64,000 nucleotides of DNA from Ustulina deusta (taxonomy: Eukaryota; Ascomycota; Sordariomycetes; Xylariales; Xylariaceae). The stretch spans positions 476,326 to 540,325 of the forward strand of contig JAJNNX010000035.1 of the NCBI GenBank assembly GCA_023159155.1, in the 5' to 3' direction. The translations under genes and the position numbers were made by a program. Shown piece after piece: positions 35,795-45,660 of this stretch. Every line of letters starts with the position of its first letter. Within the stretch, counting starts at the first letter, position 1. The notes below the pieces were generated by a model. The model worked only from the letters and a program-made list of their open reading frames with translations, ran no database searches and was not told the origin of the DNA.

Positions 35795-37891
35795 ATGGGT
35801 CGCAGCAGTTGTCTGGCCTCGGTCCCCGCCTCCGCCTCGGCCTCGATTTGCAAGCGACCATCCTGTGCGGCCTATAGCGCTCGCGCTCTCCATGCGCCTT
35901 CGCAACCGCGTCTGCTGCACCCGCCCGGTCGCGCTCCATCGTCTCGACGGCCATGGCACACGACGACACGCATGACAAGCCGGACGCCTCTGCCGGCCGC
36001 GGCACACAACACCCAGGCGACCCGTTTCGGCAGCTCCAAGGCCACGGCCGCGAGCGACCTCGAGCGCCGTATCGCTGCGATTCCCATCGACCGATTCCGC
36101 AACTTCTGCATTGTTGCGCACATCGACCATGGCAAGTCGACTCTGTCTGACCGGCTGCTCGAGCTCACCGGCACCATCTCCTCGTCGACTTCAAATCGCC
36201 AGATCCTCGACACCCTCGAGGTCGAGCGCGAGCGCGGCATCACCGTCAAGGCCCAAACCTGCACCATGATCTACAACCGCGACGGCGACGACTACTTGCT
36301 CCACCTCGTCGACACCCCTGGCCACGTCGACTTTCGTGCCGAGGTCACTCGGTCCTATGCCAGCTGCGGCGGCGCCTTGTTGCTGGTGGATGCAAGTCAG
36401 GGTGTGCAGGCACAGACGGTGGCCAACTTCTATCTGGCCTTTGCCGAGGGGCTGAAGATCCTCCCCGTCGTCAACAAGGTTGACATGGTCGCCGCCGATG
36501 TCCCGAGGGTGCTGGAGCAACTGGAGTCGACATTCGAGCTGGACTCGAGCAAAGCCATTGGCGTAAGTGCCAAGACTGGCCTGAACGTCAAAAGTCTGCT
36601 GCCTGCAATCGTGGATACCATGCCCGCGCCCACTGGCGATGAGGCGAAGCCGTTGAGAATGCTCCTCGTCGATTCGTGGTATGACAGCTTTCGCGGCGTC
36701 GTCTGCCTTGTCCGGCTCTTCGATGGGAGAGTCAGGGCAGGCGATCAACTTGTAAGCTTTGCAACCGGTCAGAAATATACCGTTGGAGAAGTGGGCATCA
36801 GGTATCCGACTCAAGTGCCACAGACGATTCTACGTGCTGGTCAGGTCGGGTATGTATTCTTCAATCCCGGCATGAAGAGGATTCAGGATGCCAAGCTGGG
36901 AGATACCTTCACGACACTCGGGTCAGAAGACCTTGTCGCACCATATCCGGGTTTCGAGGAACCGAAACCCATGGTTTTCGTCGCCGCTTTCCCTACGGAT
37001 CCCGCCGACTACAGCCGCCTCTCCGACAGCATTAGCCAGCTGGTTCTCAACGACCGTAGCATCACCCTGTATAAAGACCACTCCGAAGCTCTTGGTGCAG
37101 GTTGGCGAGTCGGTTTTCTGGGCAGTCTTCACTGTTCTGTCTTCCAAGACCGCTTGCGCCAGGAATATGGCGCGAGTGTCATCATCACCGAACCTGCTGT
37201 CCAAACCAAGGTTGTATGGGCGGATGGCGAAGAAACCATTCACCAAAGTCCTACCGAATTCCCTGAACTTGAGGATAGCAAAACGCGCGCCGCCACTTTC
37301 TACGAACCCTTCGTGCTAGCCACCATCACAGTCCCAGAGGAATATCTAGGCCGTGCCATCGAGTTATGCGAGGCCAACCGCGGTGAACAGGAAAGCATTG
37401 AATTCTTCCAGGGCATGCAGACTATTCTCAAGTATCGTATCCCTACGGCGCAGCTTGTGGACGACCTCTTTGGGAAGTTGAAGGGAGCTACAAAGGGGTA
37501 TGCTACCCTAGACTACGAAGATGCGGGCTGGCGACAGAGCGACCTCGTCAAGCTACAGTTGCTTGTCAATAAGGAACCAGTAGACGCGATAGCACGTGTC
37601 GTCCATAGGTCGCAGGTAGAACGTCTCGGCAGACAATGGGTTACCAAGTTCAAGGAACACGTGCAGCGGCAGATGTTCGAGGTGATCATCCAGGCGGCCG
37701 TCGGGAAGAAGATCATTGCCAGAGAGACGTTGAAGCCCTTTCGCAAGGACGTGCTGGCTAAGCTGCATGCTAGCGACATCACCAGACGGAAGAAGCTGTT
37801 GGAGAAGCAAAAGGAAGGGAGGAAAAGACTCCGCTCCGTCGGCAATGTTGTGATTGAGCAGGAAGCTTTTCAGAGGTTCTTGGCCAAGTAG
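35795..37891 (+). CDS. GUF1: Mitochondrial translation factor GUF1 (EF4/LepA GTPase)
   Basis: Intronless, 698 residues. The first ~90 residues are Arg/Ser/Ala/Pro-rich with almost no acidic residues, fitting a mitochondrial presequence. GTPase motifs: G1 AHIDHGKST (109-117), switch region [13 protein letters not shown]3 DTPGHVDF and G4 NKVDM. EF-G-like domains follow, with the LepA-specific C-terminal domain, including [15 protein letters not shown] [21 protein letters not shown] and the basic end. The bacterial homologue LepA/EF4 can back-translocate ribosomes in vitro; yeast Guf1 is needed for mitochondrial protein synthesis under stress. Met60 or Met1 could be the start; Met1 gives the expected targeting sequence. 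Confidence 0.96.
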   Translation: MGRSSCLASVPASASASICKRPSCAAYSARALHAPSQPRLLHPPGRAPSSRRPWHTTTRMTSRTPLPAAAHNTQATRFGSSKATAASDLERRIAAIPIDRFRNFCIVAHIDHGKSTLSDRLLELTGTISSSTSNRQILDTLEVERERGITVKAQTCTMIYNRDGDDYLLHLVDTPGHVDFRAEVTRSYASCGGALLLVDASQGVQAQTVANFYLAFAEGLKILPVVNKVDMVAADVPRVLEQLESTFELDSSKAIGVSAKTGLNVKSLLPAIVDTMPAPTGDEAKPLRMLLVDSWYDSFRGVVCLVRLFDGRVRAGDQLVSFATGQKYTVGEVGIRYPTQVPQTILRAGQVGYVFFNPGMKRIQDAKLGDTFTTLGSEDLVAPYPGFEEPKPMVFVAAFPTDPADYSRLSDSISQLVLNDRSITLYKDHSEALGAGWRVGFLGSLHCSVFQDRLRQEYGASVIITEPAVQTKVVWADGEETIHQSPTEFPELEDSKTRAATFYEPFVLATITVPEEYLGRAIELCEANRGEQESIEFFQGMQTILKYRIPTAQLVDDLFGKLKGATKGYATLDYEDAGWRQSDLVKLQLLVNKEPVDAIARVVHRSQVERLGRQWVTKFKEHVQRQMFEVIIQAAVGKKIIARETLKPFRKDVLAKLHASDITRRKKLLEKQKEGRKRLRSVGNVVIEQEAFQRFLAK

Positions 37892-39416
37892 TCACCATCG
37901 CTCGGGATGAAATGGGTGTCCCTACCTCGATGTAACAGCAATCTATGAGCGTCAACGTCAATTTACCTTTATAATAATACCCTCTACTATAGACGACACA
38001 GTGTATGTGACTGAAAGGATAGCGCCTTGACACCCAACTAAATGACATATTCGGGCGCCTACACCAGCGGCATAGTTAAAGTGTACATGCTTCAATACGG
38101 CCCCGGTTCTAACATGGTTTGTGAGGGTTATCGTGTTGATCAGGACTAGATTCAGCCAAGGTCGCCAAATGTACGCCAATTCAACGGCAGGAAGAGTATC
38201 AAGCCAGTTGTGGTATCCCGCCACTCAGACGACTCTGAGTTGGCCCATACCCGGATGGAGATATGACAAGCTCTCTAAACCGCCGTCCTCTCCATGACGT
38301 AGATGCAACACGGATATTAACAGCGGGGATAGCTGTCTGGCGTTGTTCGAGCCTATCGGATATATTCGGCATAGTCTCACGTCTTCAGCTAGGACATGGT
38401 CGTGTGATGGTGTTCTCTTCCCGTGCCGTTAGGTCCCCTGCAGACGACGCACATCTGGAGTGCAAGTAGGCATATGCTGTATACAAAAAGGACGGCCATG
38501 CTACATGCATGGCACGACACCGCAGCCTGCACAGTCTATTGTCAGGAACCCTGCTCGTTTCTGCAAATCTTCATTGTCGTGCGCGTAGCGCGCGTTGGAG
38601 TCGGGAAATATGATCGATGCGCGTTTCCGCATAAATTATCAGCTGTAGACTCGGAACATCGTTCGAGCACGTGAGATGGATATACATAGCCCCAACCGGA
38701 TTCGTGGACGTAGGTAGCAGTACGATGCTCGTTGTCGCAACTAATCTAGAACGTCCCTTTGCCCGCCTACCCCATTCCAGTAGGTCACGTATCCAGCTTG
38801 GGGAGGGTGTTGTTTCGCAGGCCCTGCTACCCCAGAGTATCCCCCCACGGGGAATCACGCGGCACGGGGAATTTTTTATTGCCCACCTATCGGTGCCTCA
38901 GCTCCCGTTTTGTCCTGCAGCCTGTCCTTGACCAGGGCACGCAAGCGCAGGTAGACCATGTACAGTACGCAAGGTAAACAGGGGCTAACCATTGGGGGTC
39001 ATACTCACCCACACCCTGGCTGCGGTCGTCTTTGGGGGTCGGTGCGGGGATGCTGACAACTTTGGTGGGTCAGAGTTGGAGGTCGGTACACTGCTCGACA
39101 GTAGGGACTTCAGGAGTCGTGGGGGGAGAGCAGCAGCCAAACAGAGGGAGAATGGGAAGAATGGGGTAAATGCCTAGATGCGTGGGTATCGTCGATGATC
39201 GGAAGCACAATAATACTTGGTGCCCGCTTCGCATCTCGGGAGTCGGGGTCGACTCGAGAGGACCAGACTGAATGAAATCTAGCCAATATCAGAGGAGGTT
39301 CCCTTTGTAATGACACTGTTGTTTATCTAGCGCCAAGTCATCTGTCGAGGCCGTGGTGTTTCTTGATGTGCCAACACCACATCCCGCAGTGATACAATTG
39401 CCCCCGCTTGTTCAAA
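37892..39416. other. Intergenic region, nothing recognised
   Basis: 1.5 kb between GUF1 and the dehydratase gene. Several short frames occur on both strands but none shows family similarity or consistent splicing. Confidence 0.55.
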
Positions 39417-40735
39417 ATGCCCAAGATCGCCAGCGTTGTCCACTATCGGGTGAAGCCCCGATGGTTGATGGTCAAGATCACCGACGAGAAGGGCGAGTTT
39501 GGTTGGGGCGAGGCTACCCTCGAGGGCCACGATCTGGCTGTGGAGGGATGTCTGGAGGAAATGATTCCTAGAATCATAGGAAAGGATGCCAAGTTCGTAC
39601 TTCTGGTTTCGCCTCTAATTGTGTCTTGGCCTAATCAGGACGTAGCGAGATTGAGAATATTTGGCAGTTGTTTTGGAGACACGGTTTCTACCGAGGTGGC
39701 CCTGTCTTCATGAGTGCGCTCTCGGGTATTGATATTGCCCTGTGGGATCTGAAAGGTAGCGCGAACGACATCACATCACTCCTTGCACACCGCTGATGGA
39801 CTCTATCTAGGCAAGAACCTTAAAGCACCCATATACGAGCTACTGGGAGGTAAGGTGCGCAATGAAGTTCAGGTATACTGCTGGATTGGTGGCGATAGGC
39901 CCTCTGATATCGAGCGCGCTGCGTATGTATCTTGGATCCACCGATTTAGACGACCTAGGATTGACCGAGTCGCAGCAAGGCACGTATAGCGCAAGGTCTC
40001 AAGTGCGTCAAGATGAACGCAACAGAAGACCTCAACTGGGTCGACTCCCCGTCAATTCTTGACGCAGCCGTCGAGCGGCTAAAGATCGTGAAGTCACTCG
40101 GCCTCGATGTCGGTCTAGACTTTCACGGCCGTGTGCACAAGGCTATGGCTAAACAGCTCGCGAGCGCCTTGGAGCCTCATCGCCCACTCTTTATCGAGGA
40201 GCCTTTGCTTAGCGAGCATCCTGAAGCCATCAAACAACTCTCCGGCCTCACCACAATTCCCATTGCCTTAGGAGAGCGATTATATACCCGCTGGGACGTG
40301 AAGCGCTTTCTCGAAGATGCCAGTGTCGATATTCTACAGCCCGACATCGCACACGCCGGCGGAATTAGCGAGACCAAGCGTATCGCTACGATGGCGGAAG
40401 CCTTCGATGTCGCTATCGCGCCTCACTGTCCCCTGGGTCCTGTGGCTTTTGCGGCCTGCATGCATATTGCCGTAAGCTCACCGAACTTCGCCATCCTAGA
40501 GATGAGTCTGGGAATGCACTACAACACAGAATCCGGGGACGGCATTGACCTCCTGACGTACTTGAAAGATCCAACTGTATTTGATATCGGGAACGGCGGC
40601 TACGTCAAGGCGCCGACGGGTTATGGTCTGGGAATTGAGATTGATGAGGAAGTCGTGAAGAGGATTTCCAAGGAAACCATGCCGTGGCAGTGCAAGGTGT
40701 TCCACGGCCCCGATGGAAGCATTCGGGAATGGTAG
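39417..40735 (+). CDS. Enolase-superfamily sugar-acid dehydratase, D-galactonate-dehydratase-like
   Basis: Four exons: 39417-39592, 39646-39755, 39811-39922 and 39976-40735, giving 385 residues. Introns are 53, 55 and 53 nt. Splicing produces [42 protein letters not shown] and [10 protein letters not shown] in one frame. Metal ligands and catalytic residues follow the bacterial D-galactonate dehydratase pattern almost position for position: Asp181 and His183 ([10 protein letters not shown]), Glu207/208 (FIEEPLL), Glu234 ([12 protein letters not shown]) and His283 (APHCPLGP). Members remove water from a sugar acid to give a 2-keto-3-deoxy acid, with Mg2+. Size (bacterial DgoD is ~382) and residues favour a D-galactonate-type substrate over the longer fungal L-galactonate dehydratase, but specificity is inferred. 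Two more sugar-acid genes lie within 4 kb. Confidence 0.9.
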
Positions 40736-41655
40736 ATTGTAGGCACACACGTGTCACCCTCCTGCCACAGTGACAGTAGTATATGGGCCGAGCCAGCAGA
40801 AATCTTCTTTGTGGTCTTCATGATCTCAGGGGTAATGACGTCCACGCCTGCAAAGCCCCCCCAAGTTGCTAGGTCTACCATCCGGCTCTAGATATCAGCT
40901 ACCCAGGCATTAGGTAGGAAGTGACGTGTTTTACGCTTCATTTGAACCCACCGCCGCGGCGACACAGGACGACTCATGACCCAGATGACAGGCTCACTAA
41001 CTGAGGGATCTTCGGCGAAGAGGGCAGTCGTAACAGTGCCGGCACATCTGCACTCCCCGATTCTGGGAGTCCTGGTCACATTGAGCATTTGGATTGTGAA
41101 CGAGCTAGATTTCTCGTGTGTTTAGTGACAATTACCGTTCTAGACCCCAATGTTTTATGGACTGTGAAGAGGTGGTCTCGGACAGTCCGGTACAGACTCA
41201 CAGCATTATGATTGTTGTATTGGATATGATCAACCTCGACTGTGTCATCTCATGCACTCCGACCCCAACTTACTCAAAGCCTCTTTCTTTTAGTACTCGT
41301 CCACAGCAATTTCTCAACCATATTCATGAATGTAGACCCCCCCTCCCCAACTCGCCTTGGCTACTGATTTGTCTACGAGCCAATGATTGACAAAGTCAAG
41401 CTGGACGTGTTATAAGTAGCTTAAGCTTCGCCCTCGCGAGATGATAGCGAGTTTGACTGATCGGACGAGCTTATGGCGGTCTCGGAGGAACGGAGCTTTG
41501 CTCTGTGGCCAGCGACAATAATGTGAAATTAGGTTGCCACTAGATTATCGTAAGGCTGCCATTTACAGGATGACTCGCTCCATAAATATACCTTTACTGT
41601 ATGGAAACGTGAGCAGGTAGCCCTCACACAAATTAATTTGCTTCAGGTCACCTTT
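40736..41655. other. Convergent spacer between dehydratase and SDR genes
   Basis: 920 bp containing two 3' ends. No recognisable gene; the short frames are not supported. Confidence 0.55.
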
Positions 41656-42554
41656 CTACCTTCCCATCCAGCCACCATCCACCGTCAAAATCTCGCCGCT
41701 GACGTATCTACATGCCGCGCCAGCAAGGAACACGATTGGCCCATCAAAGTCCTGCGGGTGACCCCATCTGCCGGCGGGAATACGCTCAAGAATGCTGGCA
41801 CTTCGCGCCTTGTCCTGCAATAAGGCCTCGTTCATGTCGGTGGCGATGTAGCCCGGCGCGATAGCGTTCACATTGATGCCTTCGGCCGCCCACTGATTTG
41901 ACAGAGACTTGGTCAACTGAGCGACACCGCCCTTGGCAGCGGCATATGCGGGGACGTTGAGACCACCTTGGAAGGAAACGAGCGATGCGACGTTGATGAT
42001 GGCACCGCGACGACCCATGGCGTCTGGGGTCCGCGCCAGGAAGTAGGCGCCAAAATCTCGGTTGAGCGTCCACACAGCGGTCAAGTCGACTTGAAGAACC
42101 TACGGCATAGTATGCAAATCATTAGTCTCACGGCTTGGGCACGGACGTTCTATGAGAGCGACACAGGCCGGTTTGGCTCGGGCCCTCGGAGTGAATGTCG
42201 TCATACATCATGCCAGTCAGTCATGGGGAAAACGTGCGCGGGATGCCGCCGTTGAATACCAGCACTGGTAACAAGAATGTCGACGTCGTGGCCGTCGTCC
42301 CGAATCCGCTTCGCAAGTCCCTCGACCTGCTCCTGCGAACCCATGTCCGCCGTGTAGACGAAGGCGTTGCGTCCAAGCGCCTCGACCTTCTGCTTCGTCT
42401 CTAGGTTCTTCTCGTCTCGCTGAACGAGGATAACGTCAGACCCGGCCCCCGCGAGAGCAAGAGCCATGGACTGTCCGATTCCGCGAGTCCCACCCGTGAC
42501 GACGGCCAGGTGGCCCTCAAGCGAGAACAACTGCTCGAGATACGGAGGCATCAT
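41656..42554 (-). CDS. Short-chain dehydrogenase, KduD-like
   Basis: Two exons on the minus strand, 42554-42207 and 42099-41656 (107-nt intron, GTATGA donor, CCGTAG acceptor), giving 263 residues. The NAD(P) motif TGGTRGIG is at residues 20-27. The SDR active site is Ser155 in INVASLVSF with Tyr168 and Lys172 in YAAAK. Other marks are [13 protein letters not shown] (NAG-like motif as SAG), [13 protein letters not shown] and the end [11 protein letters not shown]. The sequence style, particularly AGIQRRHPA, resembles KduD/2-deoxy-D-gluconate 3-dehydrogenases, which oxidise or reduce keto-deoxy sugar acids. Its place between a sugar-acid dehydratase and a keto-deoxy-acid aldolase supports such a role. 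Gluconate 5-dehydrogenase-like activity is an alternative. Confidence 0.9.
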
Positions 42555-43925
42555 GGATGCTACCGCAGGGATGAATTAGCTACGACTAGTCATGCGTGCG
42601 GAGTGGCCTGGATAGACCATGGAAAATAGGCAATGAGGAGGCGAGGCGCTTGAGTGTCAGCGACGGATTTCCAGTTGAGTTTTAGGCTTCGAGCTTCAGG
42701 TTTCGAGTTTTGAGATGCGATTTCGAAGAACACGGCAAGTTTTTGATTTCAAGTAGGATCGATTATATTGACGAGACGAGTCACAAGCTGCATGGATACC
42801 TACTCACCGTCCACCCGTGCCCATACGTCGGAAGGATGAACCCGCTTCATTGGTGCTGGGTGGTGGGAAAAAATTGGAGATAGATTGAGGGGAGGCGAGG
42901 GGCGGCGAGGGGAGGTGAGGGGAGGGTACAACGTCAGGTTGGGGGTTGTCTGCCAGTGTCATCGATCATCTAAGTACGTGACTCGTGAGTATCGGTTGCT
43001 ACTATGCCGTGGTGTTGGTCTTTAGTCACGTAGCACTTACACTAAGTGGAAAGGTCGTATTAGGCCCGCTGGCAAGCTTCATATATATGCACCACAGTGC
43101 TGCATATGGATGGGTGGGTAAGCTGATGTCAGACGAGAAACTCTTATCCCGCGAGTCAAATATAAGTAGGTACCTACCTACTATTACCTATATGCCTGGG
43201 TACCTTCTTGGAACCCACAAGTACCTGGGTAGGCCGGGCGTAACGTTAGGCAACACGCAATATACCTACCATGTTAGGAAGGCCGAACCTATAGTACTGA
43301 CTGTATAGACACCTGTACGTAGGTAGGTTAGGTATGTTGGCACTATAAGCGGCTTCTAGCAATCCTATTCGCCGGTTCATCCTTGTTTTTTCCTAATTGG
43401 GGTCATGACCCATCGCCCCCATTTCGGTCGCTAAATTGGCGAAGATGGGGGTTTGGGGAAGCTATGTTCTAGTGTATGGTGGGGGGATGTGGGGTTGGGT
43501 GTAACAGGAAACAGGAGGGGTAATACAAGGAGGGGTTAGTTAGTTATGAGCTGCTTTAACATGGGGAGAGAGAGACCAGTCTGAGAATCCGAGGTAAACC
43601 ATGAGAGCTGCCGGGCAGATGACTATACGGATGTATGAATGTGTGTAGTACCATAGAACTCACGACCTTTTCTCTGTTGTAACATAGCCTTCCATATACG
43701 CTACCCTAGCAAACAGACAACTCTAGAGGCAGATAGACTATTCAAGTATACTGTTGCGTGCCTGGCGGCATGGTTTTCCGAAGTGAAGCGAGGTGGACTG
43801 GAGATGCGAAAGAGGAGGCTGGGAATGACGAGTCACTTGCGACGCGCGTACTAGAATCACATGTTCCATGATACGCGAGCCATATATCCATATATTTTCT
43901 ATTCCGTTCTGATTGACCGGCGCGT
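42555..43925. other. Intergenic region with G-rich and TAGGTA repeats
   Basis: No gene. It holds a G-rich minisatellite-like stretch at about 42888-42930, TAGGTACCTA repeats at about 43165-43335, and several runs of three or more G on the plus strand at about 43445-43545. Confidence 0.6.
42888..42930. repeat. G-rich tandem repeat (GAGGGGAGGC/T-like units)
   Basis: Four to five degenerate units of GAGGGGNGG on the plus strand, lying upstream of the KduD-like gene. Multiple G3-G4 runs in close succession would allow G-quadruplex folding. Confidence 0.7.
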
Positions 43926-44900
43926 TCACGTCGTTAACCCCGATTCCACCCGAACCAATTCCGCAAAGCCTTCCTCCTGTTCTGCTAATCTTGCTCCCTT
44001 TGGAAAAGCACATGGCTTCCTCGGCTCCCCACCGTAGCCGAAGTACTTTTGGAGTGCAACCTTGACCGAGACGAAGCCGCCCTGGATAGCCGTCCAGTCT
44101 CCCCTCGCCACAATCTCCTGGAGCTCTCGTGCGCTATCCTGCTTGCCGGCCTCCCATCGCTTGAAAACCTCCAGGCACGCCACGGGCGCGACGTTGCCTA
44201 ACCCTCCTATAATACCGTGGCCGCCGACGGCTAGAGTCTGCACCGTGAAGTCGGCACTACCGCCAAAGGTGCGGAAATTGGTGCCACCTGTGCCGGCAAC
44301 GACGCGGGCGAGCTTACCGGTGTTGCCGCAGGTCAACTTGACTCCCTGGATATTTTCGTGCCGAGCTAGATCGAGAATGACGTCTGAGCTGAGATCCAGG
44401 CCGCCGCAGGCAGCCGGGAAGTTGTAGATGAGGACGGGAAGGGGCGATGCGTCGGCGACGGCTCGGAAGTGAGCCTTGATGAGGTCAGTTGTCAGAAGAC
44501 CGCCATAGTAGGCGGGAGGGAGGATGAGGACGTGAGACCCGCCAGCCTCTTCCGCCTCCTTGCAGAGCTGGATGGTCTCTCGTGTGCTCTGAGCACCGCA
44601 GCCGACAATGACGGGCATGTTGGTGTACCCAGCATCGTCGAGCGTGTTGCGGGTGAGCCTGGTGATGAGGGAGCGCTCTTGGTGATCCAGATGGACGGCC
44701 TCGCCATTGGATCCGTGGGTGACAATACCGGTGACCCCAGCTCTAGCCAGACGAAGGGCATGTGTAGAAGTGGTGATCTCATCTACAGTGTCTTGGGAGG
44801 TGAAGAAAGCAACAGTTGGGACGTAAAACCCCGATGTTAGGGCGTATTGAGAGGCCGGAGTACTGTACGCCCGAGAAGCTGGTTCAGCAGATGGTGACAT
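43926..44900 (-). CDS. DHDPS/KDG-aldolase family enzyme
   Basis: Single exon on the minus strand; from Met at 44900 the protein is 324 residues. An upstream in-frame Met at 44954 would add 18 residues with a His-Pro repeat (HPHPHPHP) from a GGATGA microsatellite; the downstream start looks more natural. It is a DapA-type class I aldolase. Visible are GSNGEAVHL (substrate-binding loop), Tyr159 in VLIYNFPAACGG and the Schiff-base Lys188 in IQGVKLTCGN. The family includes fungal 2-keto-3-deoxy-L-galactonate aldolase (GaaC/LGA1) and mitochondrial 4-hydroxy-2-oxoglutarate aldolase. Fungi make lysine by the aminoadipate route, so dihydrodipicolinate synthesis is unlikely. With the linked dehydratase and SDR it probably splits a keto-deoxy sugar acid into pyruvate and an aldehyde; the exact sugar is inferred. 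Confidence 0.9.
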   Translation of the reverse strand: MSPSAEPASRAYSTPASQYALTSGFYVPTVAFFTSQDTVDEITTSTHALRLARAGVTGIVTHGSNGEAVHLDHQERSLITRLTRNTLDDAGYTNMPVIVGCGAQSTRETIQLCKEAEEAGGSHVLILPPAYYGGLLTTDLIKAHFRAVADASPLPVLIYNFPAACGGLDLSSDVILDLARHENIQGVKLTCGNTGKLARVVAGTGGTNFRTFGGSADFTVQTLAVGGHGIIGGLGNVAPVACLEVFKRWEAGKQDSARELQEIVARGDWTAIQGGFVSVKVALQKYFGYGGEPRKPCAFPKGARLAEQEEGFAELVRVESGLTT

Positions 44901-45079
44901 GTTGCCGTTTTTGTCGCAGGGTGTTGGATGAGGATGAGGATGAGGATGAGTCAATTGAATGATGCGGTGTGAAGGAGAAGGGGATCGACAGCATGAATAT
45001 AGGAAGAGGAGAAATTGTGATTCGTGGTTGACTAGTCGGCTGGATAGAGGGATGGACAGAGGGATAGAGAGAGGGGCGG

Positions 45080-45110
45080 ATGGGATGGGATGGGATGGGA
45101 TGGGAGGGAT
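45080..45110. repeat. GGGAT tandem repeat
   Basis: Five TGGGA units in a row followed by GGG, about 180 bp upstream of the aldolase start. G-runs are on the plus strand, which is the template strand for the aldolase gene. The repeat could fold as a G-quadruplex. Confidence 0.8.
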
Positions 45111-45623
45111 CGTGGATGGATGGCGTCGTTAAAAAGGAAAGGCAGTCGCTTCGAGGAGAGACTCCTACGACAAGGACCGGAGACGACATCACAGCAAACG
45201 TGGTGGTGCTCGACGGGACCGAAAGATCGGCCGGCTGACTAACTACTTCTATCTAACTGCTGTCTTGTTTCGCTCGAGCTCTCGAAGCCTCTCTCTCCCT
45301 CTGTTTGCTCTCCCTGCGGCGACTATTCCTCTTTCTGCTGCCGTCTCGTCCGTCGCGTGTGGGGGAACAGGGTCACGCTGGTTGAGTCGGACAACCCACG
45401 GCCGAGACTAGGTACCAACCGTGCTAGTGCGTTGATGCTAGGCATTCAACACGAGAATAGACAAGAAGCCCAATGTTCGTCTGAAGCTTTGGCTTCGAGT
45501 CTCCACGTGTCCATGCTGTCATAATGGGACTGTGGTGTGGTGTGCCATGTCGCGCGTACTGATTTAGATGGGCAGCAGTGAAACGGATGCAACAGTAGTG
45601 TACCTAGGTAGCAAGCGTGGTCT

Positions 45624-45660
45624 GCAGGGGCAGGGGCATGGGCAGGGGCAGGGGCAGAGG
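45624..45660. repeat. GGGGCA tandem repeat
   Basis: Six 6-bp units of GGGGCA, with one ATGGGC variant. The four or more G4 runs spaced by two bases are a strong G-quadruplex candidate in non-coding DNA. Confidence 0.8.

Noticed and set aside
35642..36267. Three long minus-strand frames near the GUF1 start
   Set aside because: Antisense shadows of the GC-rich GUF1 presequence.
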